In this document: one piece after another, positions 8,975 through 17,133 of the stretch
Numbering within the stretch: the first letter of the stretch is position 1
Layout: each line of letters begins with the position of its first letter
NCBI RefSeq assembly: GCF_030158565.1
Contig: NZ_JAOASQ010000010.1
Coordinates: forward strand, 19,255-83,254
Source: Limnohabitans sp.
Lineage (GTDB): Bacteria; Pseudomonadota; Gammaproteobacteria; Burkholderiales; Burkholderiaceae_C
Reading direction: 5' to 3'
Length of the DNA: 64,000 bases
Made by a program: the position numbers and the translations under genes
Notes under the pieces: generated by a model
The model's database searches: none
What the model was told of the DNA's origin: nothing
What the model saw: only the letters and a program-made list of their open reading frames with translations

Positions 8975-9982
8975 ATGGATCAAAGTTGTATTCCTGTGTC
9001 TGATGCGCATCGCCGGGCTTTCTTGCAGGCCTTGTCCGCTGCGGGCTTGGTCGGGCTGGCGCCTGGCGCATGGGGGCAGGGCGCGTACCCCAATCGCGCA
9101 CTCAAGGTGATCGTGCCTCAGCCACCCGGTGGCGGTTTTGACTTTGTGGCGCGTGCGCTGGCCGAGCGATTGGGCAAGCCGCTGGGGCAAAGCATCGTGG
9201 TGGAGAACAAGCCCGGTTCGGGCACGCTGGTGGGCACGGACGCTGCCGCCAAAGCCGATCCCGATGGCTACACATTGCTGTTGGGCTCGGTCTCCAACAT
9301 CGCGCTGAACATGGGTTTGTACGACAAGCTCTCCTACGACAGCTTGCGCGATTTCGAGCCGGTGGGTCTGGCCGTGAGCTACAGCTACACCTTGATGGCC
9401 CGTAAAGATTTGCCTTTCAACTCGCTCAAAGATGTCGTGGCGTATGCCAAGGCCAACCCCGGCAAGCTGACCTATGCCTCTGCGGGCAACGGCTCAGGAC
9501 AACATGTGCTGGCCGCGGCTCTGTGGCATTTGGCGGGGGTGAACCTGGTGCATGTGCCGTATCGCGGGGCCCAGGCGGCTTATCAAGATTTATTGGGCGG
9601 GCGCGTTGACCTGTTCTTCGATCTGTCTTCCACGGCCCGCGTGCAGGTGAATGCGGGCACCGTGAAGGCCCTGGCGGTTTCGGGTGCCGAGCGCAACCCC
9701 ATGCACCCGGATGTCTCCACCATTTTGGAAAGCGGTGTGGCACAGCTGGACCTGGAGTCTTGGTTTGGCTATTTCGTGCCCAAAAAGACACCCGCCGATG
9801 TGCAAGAGCGCCTGCGCAGTGAGCTGGCCAAAGTGATCGCGCAAACGGATTTGCAAGACAACTTCCGCAAGGCGGGTGGCAAGCCCTTGGCACTCAATGC
9901 CGAGCAGACCCGCGCCTTGGTGCGTCGCGATGTGGAGCGCTGGACCAAGTTGGTGCGCGACATCGGCATCAAAGCAGAATAA
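8975..9982 (+). CDS. Tripartite tricarboxylate transporter receptor (Bug family) solute-binding protein
   Basis: A 335-residue periplasmic solute receptor of the Bug/TctC family. The N-terminus has an export signal with a twin-arginine-like RRAFLQALSAAGL (Arg13-Arg14) and probable cleavage after AWGQ or AWGQGA. Mature hallmarks are YPNRALKVIVPQPPGGGFD, VVENKPGSGTLVGTDAAAKADPDGYTLL, VHVPYRGAQAAYQDLLGGRVDLFFD and a C-terminal helix with WTKLVRDIGIKAE. GAGGTG lies upstream of ATG 8975. No TctA/TctB membrane subunits are near, as is usual for the many orphan Bug genes of Burkholderiales. It may import the acid handled by the surrounding enzymes. Confidence 0.93.
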   Translation: MDQSCIPVSDAHRRAFLQALSAAGLVGLAPGAWGQGAYPNRALKVIVPQPPGGGFDFVARALAERLGKPLGQSIVVENKPGSGTLVGTDAAAKADPDGYTLLLGSVSNIALNMGLYDKLSYDSLRDFEPVGLAVSYSYTLMARKDLPFNSLKDVVAYAKANPGKLTYASAGNGSGQHVLAAALWHLAGVNLVHVPYRGAQAAYQDLLGGRVDLFFDLSSTARVQVNAGTVKALAVSGAERNPMHPDVSTILESGVAQLDLESWFGYFVPKKTPADVQERLRSELAKVIAQTDLQDNFRKAGGKPLALNAEQTRALVRRDVERWTKLVRDIGIKAE

Positions 9983-10017
9983 ATTCTCCCCATCTTTCCA
10001 ACTGGAGCCTCCTCCTC

Positions 10018-10605
10018 ATGAAAATTGACAACGCCGCCATTGAGCAACTGTTTCTGAACGCCCGCACGGCCAACGGCTTTCTCGACAAACCCGTGCCAGC
10101 TTCGCTGCTGCAAGACATTTACGACATCGCCAAGATGGGCGCGACATCGATGAACGCGCAGCCCACGCGTTATGTGTTCCTCACGACCGAAGCGGCCAAG
10201 GCGCGTCTCATGCCAGCACTGAGCCCTGGTAACGTGGTCAAGACCGAATCGGCACCCGTGTGCGTGATCGTGGCCACCGACAACCAGTTCTACGAACACA
10301 TGCCTGTGGTCTTTCCCAACAACCCTGGGGCCAAAGCCTTGTTTGAGGGCAATGCCGCATTGGCACAAGGCACCGCCACGCGCAACGGCACTTTGGGTGG
10401 GGCTTATTTCATGATCGCTGCCCGCGCCTTGGGGCTGGATTGCGGCCCGATGAGCGGTGTGGACCTGGCCAAAGTCAATGCAGAGTTTTTCCCGGACGGG
10501 CGCTGCACGGCCAACTTTCTCATCAACCTGGGCTATGGCGATGAGAGCAAACTGTTTGCGCGCAACCCGCGCTTGAGTTTTGAGCAGGCGTGTACGGTTT
10601 ACTGA
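10018..10605 (+). CDS. RutE/HadB-like nitroreductase family protein
   Basis: A 195-residue FMN-dependent nitroreductase-fold protein closest in appearance to RutE (malonic semialdehyde reductase) and HadB. Supporting stretches: EQLFLNARTANGF, IYDIAKMGATSMNAQPTRYVFL, FEGNAALAQGTATRNGTLGGAYFMIAARALGLDCGPMSG and FLINLGYGDESK. The usual length is 195-200. It closes the + strand operon, 35 bases after the Bug receptor. No other pyrimidine-degradation (rut) gene is present, so assignment to the Rut pathway is not supported; it could reduce an aldehyde or a halogenated/nitro compound. It faces the exonuclease gene with only 7 bases between stops. Confidence 0.82.
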   Translation: MKIDNAAIEQLFLNARTANGFLDKPVPASLLQDIYDIAKMGATSMNAQPTRYVFLTTEAAKARLMPALSPGNVVKTESAPVCVIVATDNQFYEHMPVVFPNNPGAKALFEGNAALAQGTATRNGTLGGAYFMIAARALGLDCGPMSGVDLAKVNAEFFPDGRCTANFLINLGYGDESKLFARNPRLSFEQACTVY

Positions 10606-10612
10606 GCTGTAT

Positions 10613-11206
10613 TCAAATCGCCAAGGCTTGCCAAACGCGGTAGGCCGCGTAGGCATCGTTGGCGGCGTACACCAGTTGTGACTCGCTCAAACGGGCGTTG
10701 GCCCAGTTGCTGGTGGCCGCCTTCTTGGATTTGATGAAGCGTTCATTGAACAGCACCGCCACCGCGCCTTTGACACCCATGTCTTTGCGGTAACCGCGTT
10801 GGTGAAAGACGGTGTTGAGCTCCAGGATGCCTTGGGGCTCAATGCCCAGTTTCTGGATGATGCGTTTGCGGTCATCGCCCAAACCAAAACCAGCCTTGAC
10901 GATGCCTGCAAGCGCCAGCAGTTCGGCCGCCACGTCTCGGCACGCGCCTTCGTGCAGTTGAAACACCCAAGCGCGTTCAGCGGTGGACAACTGCAGGATG
11001 TGCGGCCCGTCCGATGGTTCGCCCACACGAAAGGTGGGCTTGGACTCTGTATCAAAGCCCCAGGCCGCAGCGTTGCGCAGTTGCGCTTTGGCCTCTTGCG
11101 CTTGAGCACCCGTGCTCACCAGTGTGATGCGGTCCAGCCCCAGCCGTTCAAAAGGTGGGAGCAGGGCGATGGCGTCTTTGTCTGGCGTGGCGTGGTGGAT
11201 GTTCAT
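10613..11206 (-). CDS. 3'-5' exonuclease domain protein (RNase D-like DEDDy)
   Basis: A 197-residue protein consisting almost only of a DEDDy 3'-5' exonuclease domain. Exo I is FDTES (Asp52, Glu54), Exo II is GFGLGDD (Asp111) and Exo III is VYAANDAYA (Tyr180, Asp184), so all catalytic residues are present. It lacks the HRDC domains of full RNase D. The ATG at 11206 (MNIHHATPDK) is preferred; the frame extends upstream to 11320 but would overlap the preceding monooxygenase gene and is basic and Pro-rich. Last gene of a - strand string FAH hydrolase-monooxygenase-exonuclease with a 44-base gap, which may be a chance association. Confidence 0.87.
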   Translation of the reverse strand: MNIHHATPDKDAIALLPPFERLGLDRITLVSTGAQAQEAKAQLRNAAAWGFDTESKPTFRVGEPSDGPHILQLSTAERAWVFQLHEGACRDVAAELLALAGIVKAGFGLGDDRKRIIQKLGIEPQGILELNTVFHQRGYRKDMGVKGAVAVLFNERFIKSKKAATSNWANARLSESQLVYAANDAYAAYRVWQALAI

Positions 11207-11250
11207 GAAGGCGTGTTCGGGTCCGTGGATTGACCATGGACTGTAGCGCC

Positions 11251-12915
11251 TTATCCCGTTACCAGTCCCAGCGCTTGTGCCAGGATGGCGTGTGCGTGGG
11301 TGGCCTCGTGACCTCGCCATGCCACGATCTGGTCGGGGCGGATCAAGACCAAGGGCGCCTCATACAGCGCCAGCAAGTCGGGGCCAGGGTGGCTCACCAC
11401 TTTCAAATCCAGTCCCTTGTCACGGGCCGCTTGCGTGAAAGCCTGGGCATTTGGCGGCGCATCGCCCAATGCCAGCAAGGTCCATTCGAAGTTGAAGCTG
11501 TCATACAGCGAGCGGCCATCGGCCAGCCAGGCGTGGGGCGGTCTGCCGCCCGGCGTGGCGCAGGGGGTGTAGCTGTTGGCGGCATCGGGCGGGGCCGAGC
11601 TGCCGTCGCCCACGATGATGGGGCTGCCGTCGTAGCGCCCGCCAAAGGTCACGCCGGGGATGTTGAATTCGCGCCGCACATGGCCGTTCAGGTATTCCGA
11701 GGCCAGCGTCCGTGCCGCTTCGCCTTGCGGGCTGTCGTCTTCCAGCTCGGGGGCTGCGTCGAACAAACCGATGGAGTCCGCAAATTGACGGGCATAGCCG
11801 GTGTTGCGCACCGCCAGCGGGTGGCGCTCCAGGTGGTAGCTGTCCAGCAAAGCGGGCGGGGCCAGTCCCTTGAGCACGCTGGCGAGTTTCCAGCTCAGGT
11901 TGACCGCGTCTTCGACCGCCGTGTTGTAACCCAAGCCACCGGTGGGGGTGAACAGGTGCGCGGCATCGCCGCCCAAAAAGACACGGCCTTGCTGGAACGA
12001 CTCGGCCACCAGCGCGTGCCCGGCCATCCAGGTGGCCATGGACAAAATCTCGATCTCGATGGCTTGCCCATAGGCCTGCGCAAACAAACGCCGGGCATCG
12101 GCTTCGGTCAGGGCCTCGGTGGCAGCGTCATCGGCCATCTGGATGTGAAAGGCAAACTCGCTCACCCCGTCGACCGACATGATGAAGGCGCGCAGCTCGG
12201 GGTTGACCACCACGTACATCCAGGACCGGTCATTGGGGTTGCGGGCATAGAACTCGGGCGCCTTGAGGTACACGGCCAGCATCTTGCCGCCCATGAAGTT
12301 GCGCTTGAAGCCGGTGGCGCCGCCCCAGGCAATGCCCAGTTCGTGCCGCACAAAACTGCGTGCGCCATCGGCCCCCACCATGTAGGCGGCCTGCACGTTC
12401 AGCGACTCGCCGCCATCCACGGCTTGCACCGTTGCCTCGATGCCCGCGCCGGTGTCCTTGAACGCCTGAAGCCGCCAGCCGTAGCGCATGTCAACACTGG
12501 CTTGTGCTTGGGCATGCCGGTGCAAGTTCACTTCGACAAACTTTTGCGAGACCCGGTGGGGCAGCTCGGCCGCGCTCCATGAGCCCGACATGTTTTTGAT
12601 CGCTTGTGGCGCAGCGGCCGCTGTGGGCAAGCGCAAGCGGGCCAGCTCGGTGCCGGCAAAGCGGGTCAGGTAAGCGATGTCGGTCGGGTGATCGGGCGGC
12701 AAACCCATGCTGCGGATTTCATGCGCAAAACCCAGTCGCCGGAAATGCTCCATGGTCCGTGCCTGCGTGGCATTGGCTTGCGGGTTGAAGGCGGTGCCGG
12801 GCTTGGCATCCACCAGCAGGCAGCGGATGTTGCGTCGGCCCAATTCAATGGCCAGCATCAGGCCGCAAGGGCCACCGCCCGCAATCAGAACATCGACCTG
12901 GAGGGTTGGCGTCAT
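11251..12915 (-). CDS. FAD-dependent aromatic monooxygenase (PHBH/TfdB/MhpA type)
   Basis: A 554-residue group A flavin monooxygenase. It has the N-terminal dinucleotide-binding VLIAGGGPCGLMLAIELGRR, the DG fingerprint (VGADGARSFVRHELGI) and the GD motif GRVFLGGDAAHLFTPTGGLG followed by NTAVEDAVNLSWKLA. The C-terminal ~150 residues form a thioredoxin-like extension as in phenol hydroxylase and TfdB relatives. Such enzymes hydroxylate phenolic rings with NAD(P)H and O2. It lies 17 bases downstream of an FAH-family hydrolase, a pairing common in ring-cleavage pathways. The start at 12915 follows the conserved N-terminus; a longer frame to 13017 overlaps the upstream gene. Confidence 0.93.
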   Translation of the reverse strand: MTPTLQVDVLIAGGGPCGLMLAIELGRRNIRCLLVDAKPGTAFNPQANATQARTMEHFRRLGFAHEIRSMGLPPDHPTDIAYLTRFAGTELARLRLPTAAAAPQAIKNMSGSWSAAELPHRVSQKFVEVNLHRHAQAQASVDMRYGWRLQAFKDTGAGIEATVQAVDGGESLNVQAAYMVGADGARSFVRHELGIAWGGATGFKRNFMGGKMLAVYLKAPEFYARNPNDRSWMYVVVNPELRAFIMSVDGVSEFAFHIQMADDAATEALTEADARRLFAQAYGQAIEIEILSMATWMAGHALVAESFQQGRVFLGGDAAHLFTPTGGLGYNTAVEDAVNLSWKLASVLKGLAPPALLDSYHLERHPLAVRNTGYARQFADSIGLFDAAPELEDDSPQGEAARTLASEYLNGHVRREFNIPGVTFGGRYDGSPIIVGDGSSAPPDAANSYTPCATPGGRPPHAWLADGRSLYDSFNFEWTLLALGDAPPNAQAFTQAARDKGLDLKVVSHPGPDLLALYEAPLVLIRPDQIVAWRGHEATHAHAILAQALGLVTG

Positions 12916-12932
12916 GAAGCGATGTGTCCGGT

Positions 12933-13802
12933 TCAGCGGGCCAGCAAGCCGATCTGGTTGCTCAAAATGCCGATGCCTTCGATGTCGATCTCGATGGTGT
13001 CGCCGGGCTGCATCCACACCGGCGGTTTGCGCGCATAGCCCACACCGGCTGGCGTGCCCATCACGATCACGTCACCGGGCTCCAGGGTCATGCAGGCCGA
13101 CATCATGGCAATCGTGGGTGCCACATGGAACACCATGTCGGTGGTGCTGGCGCTTTGCATGACCTGGCCGTTCAGGCGTGACTCGATGTGCAGGCCCACG
13201 CAGCCGGGTGGCAACTCGTCGGCGGTGACCAAGTGGGGGCCAAAGCCACCGGTTTGGTCAAAGTTCTTGCCCACGGTCCATTGGGTGGTTTTGCGCTGGT
13301 AGTCGCGGAAAGTGGCGTCGTTGAAGCAGGCGTAGGCAAACACCGAATCCAGCGCGTTGGCCTCGCTCACATTGCGGGTGGTTTTGCCAATCACCAAGGC
13401 CAGTTCGGCCTCGTAGTCCAAAGAGGTGGAGATCGGCGGAATCGGGATGGTGCCTTTGTGCGCCAGCAGCGACGAAGGCCCACGGAAAAAGATGGTGGGG
13501 TAGTCTGCCACTTTGTTGCCGCCTTCGGCCGCGTGGTCGTGGTAGTTCACGCCCAAGCAAATGATTTTGCTGGGGCGTGGCACGCAAGGCAGCAAGCTCA
13601 CTTGGCTCAAGGGCGTGGCTTGTGCGCTGGCGGCGCGTTGGGCGATGCTGGCCATCAGCGCCGCGTTGCCGCTGGCCTGGGCAAAGAAGTCGTTGATGCT
13701 GGTGGGCGCGTTGTCCATGCAGTGGCGCATGTCCACCACGCCTGTGTCCAACAAGACCCCGTAGCGGGTGGCGTTGTCCTGCGTGTAGCTGATGAGTTTC
13801 AT
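12933..13802 (-). CDS. Fumarylacetoacetate hydrolase family protein
   Basis: A 289-residue member of the FAH fold (acylpyruvate hydrolases, fumarylpyruvate hydrolases, 2-hydroxyhepta-diene-dioate isomerases). The divalent metal site is visible: YEAEL (Glu131, Glu133) and ACFNDATFRD (Asp162), plus ICLGVNYHDHAAEGG and the C-terminal GDVIVMGTPAGVG. AAGGA precedes the ATG at 13802. It would act after ring cleavage on a 1,3-diketone or acylpyruvate intermediate. It heads the - strand operon with the monooxygenase; the upstream 150 bases contain a 12-base perfect palindrome at 13904-13915 that could be an operator. Confidence 0.94.
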   Translation of the reverse strand: MKLISYTQDNATRYGVLLDTGVVDMRHCMDNAPTSINDFFAQASGNAALMASIAQRAASAQATPLSQVSLLPCVPRPSKIICLGVNYHDHAAEGGNKVADYPTIFFRGPSSLLAHKGTIPIPPISTSLDYEAELALVIGKTTRNVSEANALDSVFAYACFNDATFRDYQRKTTQWTVGKNFDQTGGFGPHLVTADELPPGCVGLHIESRLNGQVMQSASTTDMVFHVAPTIAMMSACMTLEPGDVIVMGTPAGVGYARKPPVWMQPGDTIEIDIEGIGILSNQIGLLAR

Positions 13803-13903
13803 GGGATCCTTCGGGGAGTGGTCGCTGTACTCGGGTTGAGTTCTGAGCCGCTCGCTTACAAGCAACATCAGGCGCATGACCTGTCTTGCTAAGAATCCTA
13901 GGT

Positions 13904-13915
13904 GAGAAATTTCTC
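13904..13915. promoter_or_regulatory. Perfect 12-base palindrome upstream of the FAH-monooxygenase operon
   Basis: GAGAAATTTCTC lies 102 bases upstream of the FAH-family start, between it and the end of rbgA. The position fits an operator for a dimeric regulator, but no regulator gene is adjacent and no second copy was noticed. Offered as a candidate only. Confidence 0.25.
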
Positions 13916-13955
13916 CCCCTGTGTCACCTGTGGGGCTAGGCTGGCCCCCAGCCGA

Positions 13956-14903
13956 TCAGCCTGCTTGTTTACCAGCCGACTTGCGCCCCGACTTCTTGCC
14001 CTTGTCGCTGGCTTCTTTGCGCACAGCGCGCTCGGCATCGGCTTTCTTGCCTTCGGCCAGCCATTGGGCAAATTGCGCTGGCGTTTCGATGCTCACGCGG
14101 CCCAGGGCCCCAGAGCGGAAGTCGTGGATCACGATGTGCGCAGCCTTGGTGGTGTTGACGCGACCGCCGCTTTGCATGGCGCCGCGCACGCGACCGATGG
14201 CTTCGAGCAGGGTTTCGTCGGTGTGGCTGGGCACGTCGGCGATCTTGTAACGCTCGGTCAGCGCCTGCGGGTAGTGCGGGATCAGGTAGTTCAGCAGCTC
14301 CAGCGCAACGACTTCTTCGTCAAACGCATTGACGCCAATCGCGCCGCTGGCGGCCAGGTTGAAGCCGCTTTGCTCCACGATGATGCGCGGCCACAGCACG
14401 CCGGGGGTGTCGTAGAGGTAAAAGTCATCGGCCAGCGCGATGCGCATTTCCTGCTTGGTGACCCCGGCTTCGTCACCGGTCTTGGCGGCGCGTTTGCCTT
14501 TGAGGGTGTTGATCAGGGTGGATTTGCCCACGTTGGGGATGCCACAAATCAGGACCCGCATGGGCTTGATCATGCCGCCCCGGTTGGGCGCGAGTTGCCG
14601 GCAGGCATCGATCAAGGCCTTGGCGGGCGATGTCATGCTGGTGTCCAGGCCCAAGGCGCTCACGCCGGGCATGGCGTTGTAGTGGGCCAGCCACTGCGCC
14701 GTGCGGGCGGGGTCGGCCAGGTCTTGCTTGCTCAGGATTTTGAGCGCAGGCTTGCCCTTGATCAGCTCGGCCAGCATGGGGTTGGCGCTCGAGCCGGGCA
14801 GTCGTGCGTCGAGCATCTCGATGACGACGTCAATCTCTTTGATGCGCTCCCCGATCGCCTTGCGCGTGAGGTGCATGTGTCCGGGGAACCATTGAATCGC
14901 CAT
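13956..14903 (-). CDS. rbgA: Ribosome biogenesis GTPase RbgA/YlqF
   Basis: A 315-residue circularly permuted GTPase acting in large ribosomal subunit assembly. G motifs are permuted: ILSKQDL (G4, about 56-62) comes before GIPNVGKST (G1, 121-129) and DTPGV (G3, 165-169). The protein starts with the family MAIQWFPGHMHLTRKAI. The C-terminus is Lys/Arg/Gly-rich (KKSGRKSAGKQAG). The ATG at 14903 is chosen from this conserved start. It is divergent from the RecQ-like gene with about 106 bases between. Downstream on the same strand lies the FAH operon after 150 bases. Confidence 0.95.
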   Translation of the reverse strand: MAIQWFPGHMHLTRKAIGERIKEIDVVIEMLDARLPGSSANPMLAELIKGKPALKILSKQDLADPARTAQWLAHYNAMPGVSALGLDTSMTSPAKALIDACRQLAPNRGGMIKPMRVLICGIPNVGKSTLINTLKGKRAAKTGDEAGVTKQEMRIALADDFYLYDTPGVLWPRIIVEQSGFNLAASGAIGVNAFDEEVVALELLNYLIPHYPQALTERYKIADVPSHTDETLLEAIGRVRGAMQSGGRVNTTKAAHIVIHDFRSGALGRVSIETPAQFAQWLAEGKKADAERAVRKEASDKGKKSGRKSAGKQAG

Positions 14904-15009
14904 AAAAAGCTGCTGAAGACCAAATGTCAAAGATGGTGATTGTCGTTGACTTCCCGAATGGCCCACTTGGTCGCAAAATGCCACAAACAAAATATCAGGG
15001 AGAAACGTC

Positions 15010-17088
15010 ATGAACACCCGCCAAGCCGAAGACTGCGCCTTTGCGCAAGACCACATGAACACCGTGCTGGCCCGCTTGGCCGGACCGGGTGCCACGCCGC
15101 GCCCGGACCAGGTGGACGCTGTTCATGCGGTGCTACAGCCCGCATCCCGTGTGCTGGTGGTGCAGGCCACGGGTTGGGGCAAGTCGGCGGTCTATTGGGC
15201 GGCCACGCACGCCATCCGCAGCACGGGCGCGGGGCCCACGCTGGTGGTCTCGCCCTTGCTTGCCCTCATGCGCGACCAGGTGAGCGCGGCTGAGCGGGCG
15301 GGCCTGAAGGCAGCCACTGTCAACTCCACGAACATTGACGATTGGGACGAGGTGTTTCAGCGGCTGGACGACGACGCCATCGACGTGCTGTTGGTCTCGC
15401 CCGAGCGGCTGGGCAACCCGCGTTTTGCGGCGCGGCTGGGCGCTTTGCTGGCCCGGGTGGGCCTGATCGTGATCGACGAGGCGCATTGCATCAGCGATTG
15501 GGGTTTTGACTTCAGGCCCGATTACCAGCGGCTGGCGCGGGCGCTGTTGTCCACGCCCCATGCAAGTGTGTTGGCGACGACGGCAACCGCCAATGAGCGG
15601 GTGACGCTGGACATTGGCAGGCAGTTGCAAGCGGGCGGGGGCGCGGGCACCGTGACGTTTCGTGGCACCTTGGCCCGCACTTCGCTCACCCTGTCGGTGG
15701 TGCCAGGTTTGTCGCCGCTGCAACGCTACGCCTGGATCGCCGATGCGCTGGCGCAGTTGCCCGGCTCGGGCATTGTGTATGTGCTGACGGTGGCCGAGGC
15801 CGAGCGGCTGACGGCGTTTTTGCGCAGCTGTGGCCATGCGGTCGATGCCTACAGCGGGCAGATCGACGCCGACACCCGATTGAAGGTGGAAGAGCGTTTA
15901 CGCCACAACCAGGTCAAGGCGGTGGTGGCCACTTCGGCCTTGGGCATGGGTTACGACAAACCGGACTTGGGCTTTTGCGTGCATGTGGGTTCGCCCTCCA
16001 CCCCGGTGGCCTATTACCAGCAGGTGGGCCGGGCGGGCAGGGCGGTGGCGCACGCCGAAGGGGTGTTGCTGCCGTCCGATGCCGACGAGCGCATTTGGGA
16101 TTACTTCGCCACCGCCTCGATTCCCGATCCGACGACGGCAGCCAAGGTGCTGAAAAGCCTGGGCGGTGACGAACGCAGCTTGATCGAGATCGAAGCCGAC
16201 ACGGGCGTGCGCCGGGGGCGGCTGGAGGCGCTGCTGAAAATTTTGGCGGTGGAGGGCGTGGTGGACAAAGACGGCTCTGCCTGGCGGGCCACGGGCGTGC
16301 CGTATGAGCACGACACGGCCAAATGGACAGCATTGGCCCAAGTGCGTCAGCAAGAGGCGGGCATCATGCGCCAGTACGCGCACGGTGCGGGCTGTTTGAT
16401 GGCGTATTTGCAAACGGCGCTGGACGATCCGTCGCCTGCGCCTTGCGGGCGGTGTTCGGTCTGTACTGGGCATGTGCCGTTTCCGGGCTTGACGCCCTCA
16501 CAAGACAAATTGATCGCGGCACGTAACTTCTTGCGCGGCATGGACGTGGACATCGAGCCGCGCAAACGCTGGCCGGCCGGGGTCGGGCGCAAAGGCACGA
16601 TCCGAGGTTTTGATGCGGGCCGCGCTGTGGCCTTTGCCGATGACCCGGGCTGGGTGGCCGAGCTGCAGGCTTTGCGCTTGGCCCCCGGTGAGGTGCCGCC
16701 CGATTTGCTGGCCGGGGCCGTTGCCACATTGGGGCGCTGGGCCAAGACCTGGCCTGCACGCCCGGTGTGTGTGGTGCCGCTGCCCGCGCCCGACATGGCC
16801 GCCAACCGCTTGCTGGCCGAGCACATTGCGCGCAAGGGCCGCTTGCCGCTGCACGATGTGTTCAGTTGGCGCGGCGGGCCTGCGCCCGACGACACCGCTT
16901 CGACCCCTGTTGTGGCGCATCTGGAGTCGGCCATGCGTTTGGCAGGTGATGCGCAACTGCCGAACGGGCCGGTGCTGCTGGTCGCCAGCACGGTGCGCAC
17001 CCGCTGGGCCGCCACCGTGGCCGCAGCGCTGTTGCGCGAGCAAGGCGCAAGCCAGGTGCTGGTGCTGGCTTTGCATTTGCAGCCTTGA
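15010..17088 (+). CDS. RecQ-like ATP-dependent DNA helicase with degenerate PRTase-like C-terminal region
   Basis: A 692-residue superfamily 2 helicase. Walker A is ATGWGKS (53-59), the DEAH box is at 156-159, and motif VI is QQVGRAGR (337-344), less conserved than the usual RecQ GRAGRDG. A four-cysteine zinc site follows (Cys462, Cys479, Cys482, Cys485), then about 200 further residues. The last ~110 (VCVVPLPAPDMAANRLLAEHIA, then VLLVASTVRTRWAATVAAALL from 655) read like a type I phosphoribosyltransferase fold, but the acidic PRPP-loop residues expected in LLVDD..TTG are absent. GGGAGAAA precedes the start. Not standard RecQ, which ends with RQC-HRDC. It stands alone, followed by a repeat-rich gap. 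Confidence 0.88.
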   Translation: MNTRQAEDCAFAQDHMNTVLARLAGPGATPRPDQVDAVHAVLQPASRVLVVQATGWGKSAVYWAATHAIRSTGAGPTLVVSPLLALMRDQVSAAERAGLKAATVNSTNIDDWDEVFQRLDDDAIDVLLVSPERLGNPRFAARLGALLARVGLIVIDEAHCISDWGFDFRPDYQRLARALLSTPHASVLATTATANERVTLDIGRQLQAGGGAGTVTFRGTLARTSLTLSVVPGLSPLQRYAWIADALAQLPGSGIVYVLTVAEAERLTAFLRSCGHAVDAYSGQIDADTRLKVEERLRHNQVKAVVATSALGMGYDKPDLGFCVHVGSPSTPVAYYQQVGRAGRAVAHAEGVLLPSDADERIWDYFATASIPDPTTAAKVLKSLGGDERSLIEIEADTGVRRGRLEALLKILAVEGVVDKDGSAWRATGVPYEHDTAKWTALAQVRQQEAGIMRQYAHGAGCLMAYLQTALDDPSPAPCGRCSVCTGHVPFPGLTPSQDKLIAARNFLRGMDVDIEPRKRWPAGVGRKGTIRGFDAGRAVAFADDPGWVAELQALRLAPGEVPPDLLAGAVATLGRWAKTWPARPVCVVPLPAPDMAANRLLAEHIARKGRLPLHDVFSWRGGPAPDDTASTPVVAHLESAMRLAGDAQLPNGPVLLVASTVRTRWAATVAAALLREQGASQVLVLALHLQP

Positions 17089-17133
17089 ACCGATGCGTGC
17101 AATGGGTGTTGGCAAAGGGCTGTGCTGCAAAAT

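Noticed and set aside
13902..14939. 345-codon + strand frame across rbgA
   Set aside because: It is antisense to a clear GTPase with intact motifs, and its translation is His/Gly/Val-rich without recognisable domains.
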